From assembly GCF_016889705.1 (NCBI RefSeq), contig NZ_CP069526.1, forward strand, positions 3,100,001 through 3,164,000: a stretch of DNA of 64,000 nucleotides. Direction: 5' to 3'. The notes beneath the pieces were generated by a model. It worked only from the letters and a program-made list of their open reading frames with translations, was not told the origin of the DNA and searched no databases. The DNA comes from Amycolatopsis sp. FDAARGOS 1241. Its GTDB lineage: Bacteria; Actinomycetota; Actinomycetes; Mycobacteriales; Pseudonocardiaceae. The translations under genes were made by a program, and so were the position numbers. Shown here one piece after another: positions 52,349 to 61,446 of this stretch. Position 1 is the first letter of the stretch; every line of letters begins with the position of its first letter.

Positions 52349-52964
52349 CCGGATCGCCGCTGGTCAGGCATATCCGCCCAATTTTCGGCGAATGCTACGG
52401 CGACCCCGTGAGGGTGTAGCCGCCCAAGCGGCATGCGATCACGATGGCGAGCGAGCGGAGCAAGCATCCGTGGTCGCTCGCGGCGCGCAGCGAGACGGTG
52501 GCCACCGCCTGCCACGCACGGGCCGTATACGGCAACGGTGCGGGCCGGGCGCCTCGGCGCAGCAGCCGCAGCACGCGTCGCAGCCGTTCGGGTTACGAGT
52601 GGAGGTCGCCGAACCTTGAGCTGGGCTCCAGGGTCGGCGACGAACACGACCAGGAGCCCGTCCGGATATGAGTGATTCCTGGCTGGATCGATGGAGAACC
52701 GAACTTCGACGCTCGACAAAATTTAGCCAGCGATCTCCGCCCTTACTGCGGCCTGTGTTCGGTCACCGCTGCGGCTTGAGAGTCAAGCCGCAGCGGTGAG
52801 TGGAGATGGGAAGGGTGGGCCAACACCAACCAGCCCGCTCGCGAGCCGGAAAAACTACCCCTATTACCGATTAGGAACCTCCGCATGATCACCTGCTCCT
52901 CACCGTTCCGCTTGCCGCAGGGTGCACCGTCGCGAGTCCACGGGTGCCTACCAGGCTCCGTCGA
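52349..52964. other. Gene-free stretch
   Basis: Apart from the recombinase 3' flank at 52353-52405, I see no supported gene. There is a partial dyad near 52770-52797 (GCTGCGGCTTGA/TCAAGCCGCAGC): a 12-bp stem with a 4-base loop, possibly a terminator. Confidence 0.45.
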
Positions 52965-53130
52965 TTAGCAGACGCTGGTGAAGGTGTTGTCGATGCCGGT
53001 GATCACGGTTGGGGTCGTTGATGATCAGGCCGAGTTCGCGGTTGTGGTTGCGGGAGTTGTCGGAGAAGTTTTCCGAGCCGGCGAAGACCTTGGCGGCGTC
53101 CCCAGCGTGCCAGCACCCGCTCGGTCCTGC
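52965..53130 (-). pseudogene. C-terminal fragment of a phospholipase D-like protein
   Basis: The minus strand reads AAKVFAGSENFSDNSRNHNR and ELGLIINDP. This is the second-half GSENFS...NRELG motif of PLD-superfamily proteins. With one frame correction the end VITGIDNTFTSVC follows. The catalytic HKD regions are lost. Confidence 0.6.
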
Positions 53131-53355
53131 GGCAGGCTGTGGTCCTGCGCGGTTCAATGTGCGCTTCACTCCGCAATCATTGATGCACATCGTGGGTCAG
53201 ACCAACGCCCGGGCCGCCCTGTTGGCCAGTGAGTCCTGGCCAGGCGGTGTCCGTGGCGTGCTCGGTGATCGGCGGTCGGCCGCCGTGGATCGGATCACGC
53301 GCTGCTCGACCTAGGCATTTCCATCGAAACCATGGTCGGAAGAAATGAGGCGGAA

Positions 53356-54354
53356 ATGGGAGATCAGTCGAAGTTCAAGGCGGCGGCGGTTCAGGCCGCA
53401 CCGGTCTTCCTCGACAGGGAAGCCAGCGTGGCCAAGGCCTGCGCGCTGATCGAGGAGGCGGGACGACACGGCGCGCGGCTCATCGCGTTGCCGGAGGTGT
53501 TCATCCCGGGCGGGCCGTACTGGGCTTGGCATCTGCCCATGGCGGAAGGCCGCAGGTTCTCCGCCGAGCTCTTTCACCACTCCGTGGAGATTCCCAGCGA
53601 TACCACGATGCGGCTTGGCGAAGCGGCGCGTACGGCGGGGGCCTATGTGGCGATCGGGATCAACGAACGATCGGGCAAGACGCTCTACAACACCCTGCTC
53701 TACTTCGACCCCGCCGGGCGCATCATCGGCAAGCACCGGAAATTCCGGCCGACCGGGCCGGAAAAACTAGTCTGGGGCGATGGTGACGGCAGCACGCACA
53801 AAGTGTACGACACCGAGGTCGGCAAGCTCGGCGGCCTGATCTGCGCTGAACACACGATGGCGCTGCCTGGGTACACCCTGGCGGCGATGGGCGAGCAGGT
53901 GCACATCGCGTCGTGGCTGGGTTTCAGCTCCTCCGACGTGTCGCTGGCCGAAATATGCTCGCGCTACCACGCGATCGCCTACAACACCTTCGTCGTGGCA
54001 AGCCAGTTAGTGGTCGGCGACGACGTGCTGGAGAAACTCGGCATCGGCGCCGACCGGCAGCCGACCCTGGCGTGGAGCGCCATCATCGAGGGCGGCACCG
54101 GCCGCGTGCTCGCGGGGCCGCTCGGACCGGACGAGGAAGGCATCGTCTATGGGGAGATCGACCTCAACAGCTTGATTCCCGCGTACTTTCTGATGGAGAC
54201 GACCGGGCACTACTGGCCGAAGCAGTTCAGCGTGCATTTCGACGACCGGGAGCTGAAGCCCTTGACGATCGGCCCACCGGTGGACGACGGGCCGGCCGGG
54301 AATGGGCCTCGGGAGGTGCGCTTCGCGCCTCCCGCTCCCCTCGTCGGGGAATGA
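53356..54354 (+). CDS. Nitrilase
   Basis: 332 residues of the carbon-nitrogen hydrolase fold. Catalytic Glu47 (LIALPEVFIPGG), Lys129 (IGKHRKFRPTGPE) and Cys163 (KLGGLICAEHTMALPGYTLA). True nitrilases most often have Trp after the Cys (CWE); here it is Ala (CAEH), which may alter substrate fit. They convert nitriles to acids plus ammonia; an arylacetonitrile or aliphatic substrate cannot be told. ATG 53356 has GAGG six bases before; ATG 53332 is upstream without a good site. It stands alone. Confidence 0.87.
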   Translation: MGDQSKFKAAAVQAAPVFLDREASVAKACALIEEAGRHGARLIALPEVFIPGGPYWAWHLPMAEGRRFSAELFHHSVEIPSDTTMRLGEAARTAGAYVAIGINERSGKTLYNTLLYFDPAGRIIGKHRKFRPTGPEKLVWGDGDGSTHKVYDTEVGKLGGLICAEHTMALPGYTLAAMGEQVHIASWLGFSSSDVSLAEICSRYHAIAYNTFVVASQLVVGDDVLEKLGIGADRQPTLAWSAIIEGGTGRVLAGPLGPDEEGIVYGEIDLNSLIPAYFLMETTGHYWPKQFSVHFDDRELKPLTIGPPVDDGPAGNGPREVRFAPPAPLVGE

Positions 54355-54509
54355 ACCGGGGCCGGTGCATCCCTTGTCAGCGCAGCATTGACGCGGAGAC
54401 AAGGCGTGCTCGCGGCCCGGCCCGGCCGATCAACCGCGGCACGTGGCGCCGCGGTTGATCTGGCGGCGCGTACCCGAGCGCAGTACGCGCGCACCTACCC
54501 GCGGGGGGT

Positions 54510-54859
54510 GTGGAGGCCCGTGACCACGGCCTGTTGCGGGTCCGGCAGGCCGGCCTCGAGTTCGACTTCGGAGAGACCGCCGCGGAGGCGATGGCGGTCT
54601 ACCTGCTGCCGCCAGAAATCCAGTGCCGGGACGACCAGCACGAGGTGCGGCTGGAGGACCAGGACCGGCTGCGGGCGAGCATGGTGAAGCTGGGTCAGGC
54701 CACCGCCCGCTTGCGATGCGGTTCCGCGGGTTCGTGCAGCTCGACGACGGCCGCCAGGTCAGCGGCGTGTGGACACCGATGACTGAGCTGCCGATCTGGC
54801 GCGACGAGATCACAGAGGACGACCTGCGGCGCCTGATGCGCCGCCCGCCACCGTCCTGA
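54510..54859 (+). pseudogene. Frameshifted small conserved protein
   Basis: One frame reads GLEFDFGETAAEAMAVYLLP and QHEVRLEDQDRLRASMVKLG. After a change near 54705 another reads MRFRGFVQLDDGRQVSGVWT and IWRDEITEDDLRRLMRRPPP before TGA. Joined, a protein of about 110 residues results. No family known to me. Confidence 0.4.
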
Positions 54860-55075
54860 CCCGCGGCGGTCGTGCTCAAGGGGCATAGCCCTGGTCCTCC
54901 GGTCGGGATGCTCAGTGGCCTGCGGGCTGGGGCCATCTCGGACTCGTCCGTTCGCTGCTGTGCCGGCGGGCGAAGGACCAGGGCCTGCCGTGCGCAGCAC
55001 TGGTCAACGCTGGCCCCGGCGAGCGGCGTGATGGACGTGTCGGGCTGTCCCTGCGCGAGTTGACCGGATAGCGCG

Positions 55076-55113
55076 AAGGGCCCCCGCACACCAGCTGGTG
55101 TGCGGGGGCCCTT
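55076..55113. terminator. Perfect 17-bp bidirectional terminator
   Basis: AAGGGCCCCCGCACACC, loop AGCT, GGTGTGCGGGGGCCCTT. It lies 19 bp from the stop of the DUF397 gene and ends transcripts from both sides. Confidence 0.85.
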
Positions 55114-55132
55114 CGTCGTCGCGCCTGGGTGG

Positions 55133-55315
55133 TCAGCCTTGGGTGCGCGCGTAGTTCGTGAACGCCGTCCACGATTCGTGAGTGACGGTGAAGTGGCCGG
55201 CGTCCCGGTTCTTGGTGTCGCGCACGGCGACCTCCCGATCGTCCGGCCGCACCTCTACGCAGTTGCCTTGATTTCCGCTGCGCAGCGGCGTCCGCCAGTG
55301 GGTGCCTTGCATCAT
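55133..55315 (-). CDS. DUF397 protein
   Basis: 60 residues, normal for the family. It has THWRTPLRSGNQGNCVEVRP, EVAVRDTKNRDAGHFTVTHE and SWTAFTNYAR, the WxKSSxSxxxGxCVEVA...FT..EW..F pattern of DUF397. These proteins are partners of Scr1-type XRE regulators in sporulating actinobacteria. ATG 55315 overlaps the TGA of an upstream reading frame (ATGA). That frame survives only as its last ~25 codons (SPPDKSREIIRDILRKLSES), probably the lost regulator. Confidence 0.85.
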   Translation of the reverse strand: MMQGTHWRTPLRSGNQGNCVEVRPDDREVAVRDTKNRDAGHFTVTHESWTAFTNYARTQG

Positions 55316-55420
55316 GACTCGCTCAACTTCCTCAGAATGTCTCGGATGATTTCGCGCGACTTGTCCGGCGGGGAGCGCCAGGCCCGGCTGGTCTGGTGTA
55401 CCTCGGATGTCGGCGGACAC

Positions 55421-55682
55421 GATCACATTATGGACGCGGCGCACGTCGAGCTGCTCCACCATGCGCCACGGAGGACGCGATCATGACTGGTCCGGCCCCT
55501 CGTCGGTGTCGACCAGCAGGCCTCCATCGGGTCACATATCGTGGGTGATGAACAGGGCGAATCGGACACCGTAACGTGGGGGGCGCCCGGGGCCGCCGGC
55601 CGGCCCTCAGGCGCGCTCGAAAAACTGGGCACCCCCCGCCTCGGACGATGGCGACGCCCGCGCGGCGGGGCGCGGCGCGCTG
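55421..55682. other. Gene-free stretch before the integrase
   Basis: No gene identified; it may contain the integrase promoter or true start. Confidence 0.35.
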
Positions 55683-56672
55683 GTGCTCGCGCCGCGGTGG
55701 GACGCCCTGGAGGACGCGGCGAGCCCGACCGAGCGGCTGGCGACGCTGGACGCGATCGCCGAGACCTACGTCCGGACGCAGCGTCCGGCGAACACCCTGC
55801 GCGCCTACGCCTCGGACTGGCGGGTCTGGGAGGACTACACCGCCGAGGCGGGCATCCCGCTGTTGGCCGGCACCCCCGGCGCGCTGGTCGGGTTCGTGTG
55901 GTGGCTGGAGACCCGCAAACACGCGGCCCCCGCGACGATCGACCGGCGCCTGACCGGCGTGACGGTGACGCTGCGCGCGCAGTACAAGGTGGCGGTGGAA
56001 CGGGTCGCGACCCAGGCCGCCCGGCACGCCCTGGCCGGGTACCAGCGCCGGCTGGCCGAGGCCGGCCTCGTTCTCGGCCGCGGCCAGGCCCGCCCGATCA
56101 CCGTCGCCGAGCTGCGGCAGGTGTCGCGGGCGTGCCCGGACACCGTCGCGGGCCTGCGGGACCGGGCCCTGGTCCTGCTGGAGTTCGGCATCGCCGGGCG
56201 CGTGTCGGACGTGAGCCATCTGCTGGCGCGCGACATAGCCGAGGATCCGCGCGGGCTGGTGGTCACGGTGCGGTACGGCAAGTCGGTCGGGACCTCGCCG
56301 ATCGTCCACGGCGAGCACCCGGAAACCTGCGCGGTGCGGGCCTGGCACCGCTGGGTCGCCGCCGCGCTCCTGCAGCCCGAGGGCGCCGCGCTGCGCCCGG
56401 TCGACCGGTGGGGCCGGGTCGGCGCCGCCGGGCTGTCACCGCAGGCCATCGACGAGATCCTCGTCCGCGCCGGCGAGCGGGCCGGGCTGGGCTACCGGCT
56501 CACCGGGCACAGCCTGCGCAGCGGGCTGGCCACCGAACTCCGCCGGGCCGGCGCCAGCGACGACGAGATCGCCGACCAGGGCCGCTGGAAACGCGGCTCC
56601 CGCGCCCTGCAGCTCTACTTCCGCGTCGTCGACCGCTGGACCAACAACGCCCTGAGCAAACTCGATCTGTAG
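55683..56672 (+). CDS. Tyrosine recombinase (site-specific integrase)
   Basis: 329 residues. The N-terminal SAM-like domain (TYVRTQRPANTLRAYASDWR, WEDYTAEAGIPLL) binds core DNA. The catalytic domain shows Arg in LLEFGIAGRVSDVSHL, Lys in VTVRYGKSVGTSP, HxxR in YRLTGHSLRSGLATEL, Trp/His position in IADQGRWKRGSRAL, and the nucleophile Tyr in LQLYFRVVDRW. All key residues are present, so it should be active. The GTG start is uncertain. Its att sites were not identified. Confidence 0.9.
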   Translation: MLAPRWDALEDAASPTERLATLDAIAETYVRTQRPANTLRAYASDWRVWEDYTAEAGIPLLAGTPGALVGFVWWLETRKHAAPATIDRRLTGVTVTLRAQYKVAVERVATQAARHALAGYQRRLAEAGLVLGRGQARPITVAELRQVSRACPDTVAGLRDRALVLLEFGIAGRVSDVSHLLARDIAEDPRGLVVTVRYGKSVGTSPIVHGEHPETCAVRAWHRWVAAALLQPEGAALRPVDRWGRVGAAGLSPQAIDEILVRAGERAGLGYRLTGHSLRSGLATELRRAGASDDEIADQGRWKRGSRALQLYFRVVDRWTNNALSKLDL

Positions 56673-56779
56673 TCCCTGCGCGAGGAACGCGCTCGTGGTG
56701 CAACCACCGCGCGCACGCGCAGCACGCACAGTCGAGACGACCCCGCGGTCTTCGGAACCGACCAGAAGGCACCGGTTCT

Positions 56780-56890
56780 CGCCGCGCGAGTACGCGCGTG
56801 ATCTCGCGGCGTGCGATGTCAGCCCGGCGACGTTGCGCAGCTACGGCTATGACCTGTTGCGCCCCTCGGTTCCTGCACGTGCTGCCAGCG
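56780..56890 (+). pseudogene. N-terminal fragment of another tyrosine recombinase
   Basis: EYARDLAACDVSPATLRSYG followed by YDLLR matches the SAM-like core-binding start of integrases. The frame breaks before RFLHVL. It ends where the duplicated nitroreductase segment begins (56948). Confidence 0.55.
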
Positions 56891-56947
56891 CCACCTACCC
56901 AGTGGTGGGGTCATCGGTGCGGAAGCGCGGCTGCCGACCGATCCGGC

Positions 56948-57482
56948 GGGCGACCGCGGCGACCTCGTTGCGATCACGCCGTCGTCGTCGGCCAGCGGCC
57001 GGCGACGGCGGCGTGATCCCGAACCGAGCCGGCGCCCGATCGCGCACCCGCTCGGTTCGTCACATGTGGGTGAAGATCTTTTCGGCTTCGAAGCGCGAGA
57101 CCGGCTGGTGGGAGACGCGTGTCTCGTCGGGATATCCGAGCGCCATGATCAGCGTCGTGGTGAAGTCGGTGTCGGTGAGGCCGAACGCTTCGTCGATCGC
57201 TGCACGGTCGAATCCTTCGAACGGGGTGGCGTCGACTCCGAGAGAAGCGGCGGCCATCATGGTCGCGCCGACCACGAGATAGGTGTTCTTCTCCAGCCAG
57301 TGCAGCACGTCGCCGCCATAGTTCTCCGACTGGATCTTCACGAAGCCGGCCGCTCCAGCCTCCCATCCCGACTGGATCTCCGGGTCCGCGAAGCGACCGT
57401 CCGCGCGCTCCTTCGCAAAGATCTCCTCCAAGTGCTCGCCGGGAATCGTCTTGCGGGTCGTGAACACGATCGCGTGCGAGGC
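56948..57482 (-). repeat. Inverted repeat of the nitroreductase 3' half, right copy
   Basis: Partner of 7002-7536. It contains the weakened hairpin at 56972-57018 and the last 140 codons of the nitroreductase. Confidence 0.9.
57060..57482 (-). pseudogene. Headless nitroreductase
   Basis: The frame matches residues 77-216 of the intact gene at 6774-7424 with a handful of changes (Ala to Ser, Leu to Ile, two Arg to His). The flavin-binding N-terminus is absent. Instead the phosphoesterase 3' flank is joined at 57482-57485, where two A bases are shared by both parents. Confidence 0.9.
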
Positions 57483-57483
57483 A

Positions 57484-60400
57484 TTGGGGGCCGCCCGAGG
57501 CCTACTACGTTCGCGCCGGACGCCAAAAGCGGACGGCCCGCCGGGGTCGGGGGATCCGGCGGGCCGTCCTGGTGGTGTGCGCTGTCTGCGGGTCAGCCGT
57601 CGCCGTCGAGGCCGGGGAGGTAGGCGCCGGGGACCTGGGCTGGGGCGTAGATCTTGGTGTCGCCGGGGTAGGGCTTGGTCCATCCGGTTGCTTCGTACCA
57701 GCTGAAGCGGCTCATCTGCTCCGGCGGTGCGCTGTCGACCTTGGAGTTGTCCCCGACGAACGGCTGCGACGCCTTCCACGTCTGCCATTGCGCGGCTACG
57801 TTCCGCGCCCCGGCGGGGACCGCCGCTGTGGTCGGCGCGGGTGCTGCGGTCGGGTTCTGCGCCGCGGGGGTGTCGGCGCCGCACGAGGGCGGGGTGGACA
57901 GACCCAGGGTCAGCGACGTGCGGTTGGGCACGACGGTGAACGGCGTGTAGTCGGGCGTAGTGGTGAACGCCGAGCTCATCGGGCTGGCCGCGGCGTCCAT
58001 CTGGTTGAGGGGGTGGATGCCGAGGATCTGCTCGATGGTGCGGATCATGGTGGCCTGGGTGTAGTAGTGGCTGTCCACCACGCTGTGCTGGGCCCAGGGG
58101 CTGATGATCTGGACCGGGGCCCGGTGCCCGTCGACGTGGTCGATGCCGGCCTGGGAGTCGTCCTCGACCACGAAGATCGCGGACTGATTCCAGTACTTGC
58201 TGTGCGAGACGGTGTCGATCAGCTTGCCGACTGCCAGGTCGTTGTCCGCGACTTGGGCGGGCCCGGTGACCGGGCCGCCGGTGTGGTCGTCGGGCAGCCA
58301 CATCATGTTCAGGTTTGCCGGACCGTTCTTCTCGAAGTCCTGCTTCCAGATCTGGTACCGGTAGTTGTCCGGGATGGCCAGGTCGCCGCCGGGGAAGGCG
58401 TGGACCGAGATGTCGTTGAGCGAGGGGATGTCCACGTTCGAGTACATCGGGTACGCGGTGGTTGCTGTGGGGTCGGCCGCCATGTTTTTGCTGTCGCAGT
58501 ACAGGTTCTGCCAGGTCGCCGCGGCCGGCTTGTTGTTGGACTGCATCTGGTACTCGCCGAAGTCTCGGGCCGTCTTGCCGGCCGCCTCGGCGGCGGTCCA
58601 GATGTACCCGGAGGCCTGGTGGCCCAGCACATCGTTGTAGCTGTCGTAGCTGCGCTGGTACTCCCCGGCGGTCGACTCGGTGTACTCCGGGTCGTCGGCC
58701 TGCATCAGCCAGCTGTGCCCCTCGGCCGAGTTCGTGGCCGGGTCGTAGAAGTTGTCGTAGAGCCCGAACTGCGCGGCCAGCGCGTGCTGGTTCGGCGTCA
58801 CGTTCGCGCCGTAGGCGGTCAGTGTCGGGTCGCCGTTGCCCGCGGGGATGTCGCCGTAGACCTGGTCGTAGGTCCGGTTCTCCTTGACGATCAGGTACAC
58901 GTACTTGATCGTCGACGGGTCACCGATCTTCACCGGAACCGGCACCGGCGCCACGTTCGGGTTCCCGTTGCTCTGCTTGACCGAGTTGCCGATCCAGCCG
59001 TTCTGGGCGAACACCTTGGCGGTGTAACCGTGGATGGCGCTGTCGCTGGGCAGGGTGAACCGCGTCAGGCTCGATGTCGTGTCGTGGCTGTTGTGCCTGC
59101 TGGTGTTGCGCAAGGCGTCGATACCACGGGTGTTGGAGACGACCACGTCGTCGCCGGAGGTGGCGATCTCTGCGGGGTAGTAGTCGGTCGGGAGCAGGCC
59201 GACGTAGGAGACCGGCTCCCGCGCGGAGGTGTACTTGTAGACGGCCACGGCGTTGGCCCGGCCGAGCGTCACCAGCAGGTGACCGTCGTCGGTGAGCGTC
59301 ACCGCGTTCGGATCGTAGCCGACGGAGGCATCCGGCCACGGCTGCGTCGCGATGGTCTGCACGACCTTGTCGCCGGCGGTGTCGATCACGGACACGGTGT
59401 TGCTGTTCGTGTTGGTGACGAACACCGCCCCGTGCTTCGCGTACACCGCGGTCGGGTGCAGGCCGACGTCGATGCTCGCCGCGTCCGCGTCCGGCTTCGC
59501 CAGGTCGATGACGCTGACGGTGCCGGTGGTGCTGCCTGCGTTCGGATCGGCCGGCACCGCGGTGCCGTAGGAGTTCTGCGTGGGCTCGGCTGGGGCGGTC
59601 GAGTCGCTGATGTCCCAGCCGCTGAGCTGCAGGAGCGGGTCGCCCCAGTTCGCGGTGACGTTCAGCCGGTAGTAGCTGTACGCGGTGGTGTTGGTGAAGG
59701 TGTAGCTCTTGGTGACGTACCGCGAGTCGAAGCGCTCCCCCGTGCGCTTGTCCACATCGGTCCAGGTGCTGCCGTCGTTCGAGCCCTGCAGGGTGAAGTC
59801 CTTGGGGTCGCGGCCCGGCGAGTCGTTCGCGGAGGTGAGCGAGTACTGCACCACCGCCGCGGGCTTGGCCAGCCGATAGGTCACCGAGCCGGTCGGGTGC
59901 TGCGCCAGCCACTTGGTCGACGGATCGTGGTCCTTGAGGTTCACAGCGACTTCGTTCGGCGGGTTCTCAGCGCTCGTGGTGACCGTGCTGACCTGGGCGA
60001 GCAGAGTGCCGGGCATGGGCTTGGCCGGGCGACCGCCCTCGTTGCTGACGTAGAGCTTGGTCCCGACCTGGACCATGCCCCGCGGCGCGGTGCCCACGGC
60101 CCAGCTGCGCTGGATGGCCCCGGTGGCCGCGTCGATGGCCACCACGCGGTTCTGGCCGTTGACGGCGGCGTACGCGGTCTTGCCGTCGGCCGAGAACACC
60201 GGCGTGGCGGACAGCGCGTGCTTCGAGCCCTGCGCGGGAATGCTGATGTTCGTCGGGCTCGCGAGGCTGCCGTCCGTGTTCACGGTGAACTTCGTGTAAC
60301 CGTCGATCCGGCCCAGCCACAGCTGTGCGCCGTCGGGCGAGTACGTCGGGCCTTCCTGACCCACGTCGCCGCCGCTGACCCGCAGGTCCGACTGGTCGTT

Positions 60401-60546
60401 GGTGCCGACGTATTGCTGCACCTTGTAGTTCTTCAGATTCACGATGGCGAGCACCTGCCCGCCGTCGGTGAGCGAGGCGGCGACGTGGGTGCCGTCCGGG
60501 CTCACCGAGGACGACATGATCTTGCCGGACGGGATGACCAGACGCT
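57484..60546 (-). repeat. Long inverted repeat, right copy (3,063 bp)
   Basis: Reverse complement of 1912-4974 with one visible base change. The centre of the pair is near 31.2 kb. Confidence 0.95.
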
Positions 60547-60766
60547 GGCCGATGGGTTTGACGTACTGGCCACTGGAAGCCACCAGGCCCTGATCGGTGG
60601 TCTGGCCGGCGTGCACGAAACCGAACTGATTCGTCTGAGCGAACGCGACGCCGGCACCGGTGGTCACGGCGGCAACGACTGCCACCGCGACCACGAATCT
60701 GCGGCCCACAGCTCTGGCGAGAGGGCCGCTGCGAGCCTTCCCCCGTCGTTGACGTACTACCTGCAT
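57593..60766 (-). CDS. Secreted YncE-like beta-propeller/phosphoesterase, full length
   Basis: 1,057 residues from ATG 60766, with an AAGGGGAT ribosome site. A signal peptide (RRFVVAVAVVAAVTTGAGVA, cut after FA-Q) exports it. Domains in order: YVTN/YncE propeller repeats (HVAASLTDGGQVLAIVNLKN, RVVAIDAATGAIQRSWAVGT), an F5/8-type (discoidin-like) insert (KDFTLQGSNDGSTWTDVDKR), more propeller, and a phosphoesterase domain of the acid-phosphatase/phospholipase C family (VKENRTYDQVYGDIPAGN, ATNSAEGHSWLMQADDPE, FVVEDDSQAGIDHVDGHRAP). It likely cleaves phosphate esters outside the cell; the substrate is unknown. Confidence 0.9.
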   Translation of the reverse strand: MQVVRQRRGKARSGPLARAVGRRFVVAVAVVAAVTTGAGVAFAQTNQFGFVHAGQTTDQGLVASSGQYVKPIGQRLVIPSGKIMSSSVSPDGTHVAASLTDGGQVLAIVNLKNYKVQQYVGTNDQSDLRVSGGDVGQEGPTYSPDGAQLWLGRIDGYTKFTVNTDGSLASPTNISIPAQGSKHALSATPVFSADGKTAYAAVNGQNRVVAIDAATGAIQRSWAVGTAPRGMVQVGTKLYVSNEGGRPAKPMPGTLLAQVSTVTTSAENPPNEVAVNLKDHDPSTKWLAQHPTGSVTYRLAKPAAVVQYSLTSANDSPGRDPKDFTLQGSNDGSTWTDVDKRTGERFDSRYVTKSYTFTNTTAYSYYRLNVTANWGDPLLQLSGWDISDSTAPAEPTQNSYGTAVPADPNAGSTTGTVSVIDLAKPDADAASIDVGLHPTAVYAKHGAVFVTNTNSNTVSVIDTAGDKVVQTIATQPWPDASVGYDPNAVTLTDDGHLLVTLGRANAVAVYKYTSAREPVSYVGLLPTDYYPAEIATSGDDVVVSNTRGIDALRNTSRHNSHDTTSSLTRFTLPSDSAIHGYTAKVFAQNGWIGNSVKQSNGNPNVAPVPVPVKIGDPSTIKYVYLIVKENRTYDQVYGDIPAGNGDPTLTAYGANVTPNQHALAAQFGLYDNFYDPATNSAEGHSWLMQADDPEYTESTAGEYQRSYDSYNDVLGHQASGYIWTAAEAAGKTARDFGEYQMQSNNKPAAATWQNLYCDSKNMAADPTATTAYPMYSNVDIPSLNDISVHAFPGGDLAIPDNYRYQIWKQDFEKNGPANLNMMWLPDDHTGGPVTGPAQVADNDLAVGKLIDTVSHSKYWNQSAIFVVEDDSQAGIDHVDGHRAPVQIISPWAQHSVVDSHYYTQATMIRTIEQILGIHPLNQMDAAASPMSSAFTTTPDYTPFTVVPNRTSLTLGLSTPPSCGADTPAAQNPTAAPAPTTAAVPAGARNVAAQWQTWKASQPFVGDNSKVDSAPPEQMSRFSWYEATGWTKPYPGDTKIYAPAQVPGAYLPGLDGDG

Positions 60767-60769
60767 GGA

Positions 60770-61189
60770 GTGATCCCCTTCAAGCTTCATTGGGAGCAGT
60801 TCAACCACGCCGTCGAACCACCAGGCCGTGGTCCCCGTCCAGCGCCGGGACGACCGCACACCGCCAATCCCGCACAGACCACGTCGGGGAACCCTAAGAA
60901 GGCGAAGTGACGCCGCCTGGGCAGGCAGGCAAACAACAAAGGAAGGGGCGACGGCACATGCCGTCGCCCCCACCGGCCCGCAGCACCGCGGCGGCCCCTC
61001 CAGCCACACCCGGTCACCCGCACCCAGCGTGAAGAACCGGATCAGCTCGTCCCGGCCCAGCTCCTCCCGCCACGACCGCAACCGCCAGATCTCCGCATCG
61101 GAGAAAATCGGGCACAGTGTAGCCAGCAGTAGGTCTTCGCGTTTCACGCCGATCGTGGCCCAGGACGGGGACGCCGGCGTCATCGTCAC
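60770..61189 (-). pseudogene. Possible Tn3-like transposase N-terminal remnant
   Basis: The minus strand reads IFSDAEIWRLRSWREELGRD and ELIRFFTLGAGDRVWLEG, like the DELxRxFTLxxxDxxxV start of some Tn3 transposases. Another frame then gives RRGAAGRWG and RHFAFLGFPDVV. There is no intact frame. The assignment is weak. Confidence 0.35.
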
Positions 61190-61446
61190 CGCTCAAGGTC
61201 GTGGCGCCGCTGCTCCCACGCTGCTCGTTCAGGTGTGCCCGTGATCGGGGGGCCGAACTGGGCGTCCTGTACGGCGGCGGTGATCCGCACGGCTACTTCG
61301 CGACGCTGGTCGGCCAGCACGCGCACGGCGTAGGGGCTGATGTGCTGCTCGCCGCCGAGTTCGTTGCCGAGTTCGGCGCACCGCAGGGTGAGTACCTGAC
61401 CGTAGAGCGGGTTGAAGTGGTCGTTCGGCTCGAACGGGTGGGCCAT
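61186..61446 (-). CDS. Small conserved mobile-element protein
   Basis: 86 residues from ATG 61446 (AHPFEPNDHFNPLYGQVLTL, RCAELGNELGGEQHISPYAV, RVLADQRREVAVRITAAVQD). Helical and soluble; similar proteins occur near transfer genes of actinobacterial integrative elements. No function known. Confidence 0.5.
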   Translation of the reverse strand: MAHPFEPNDHFNPLYGQVLTLRCAELGNELGGEQHISPYAVRVLADQRREVAVRITAAVQDAQFGPPITGTPERAAWEQRRHDLER

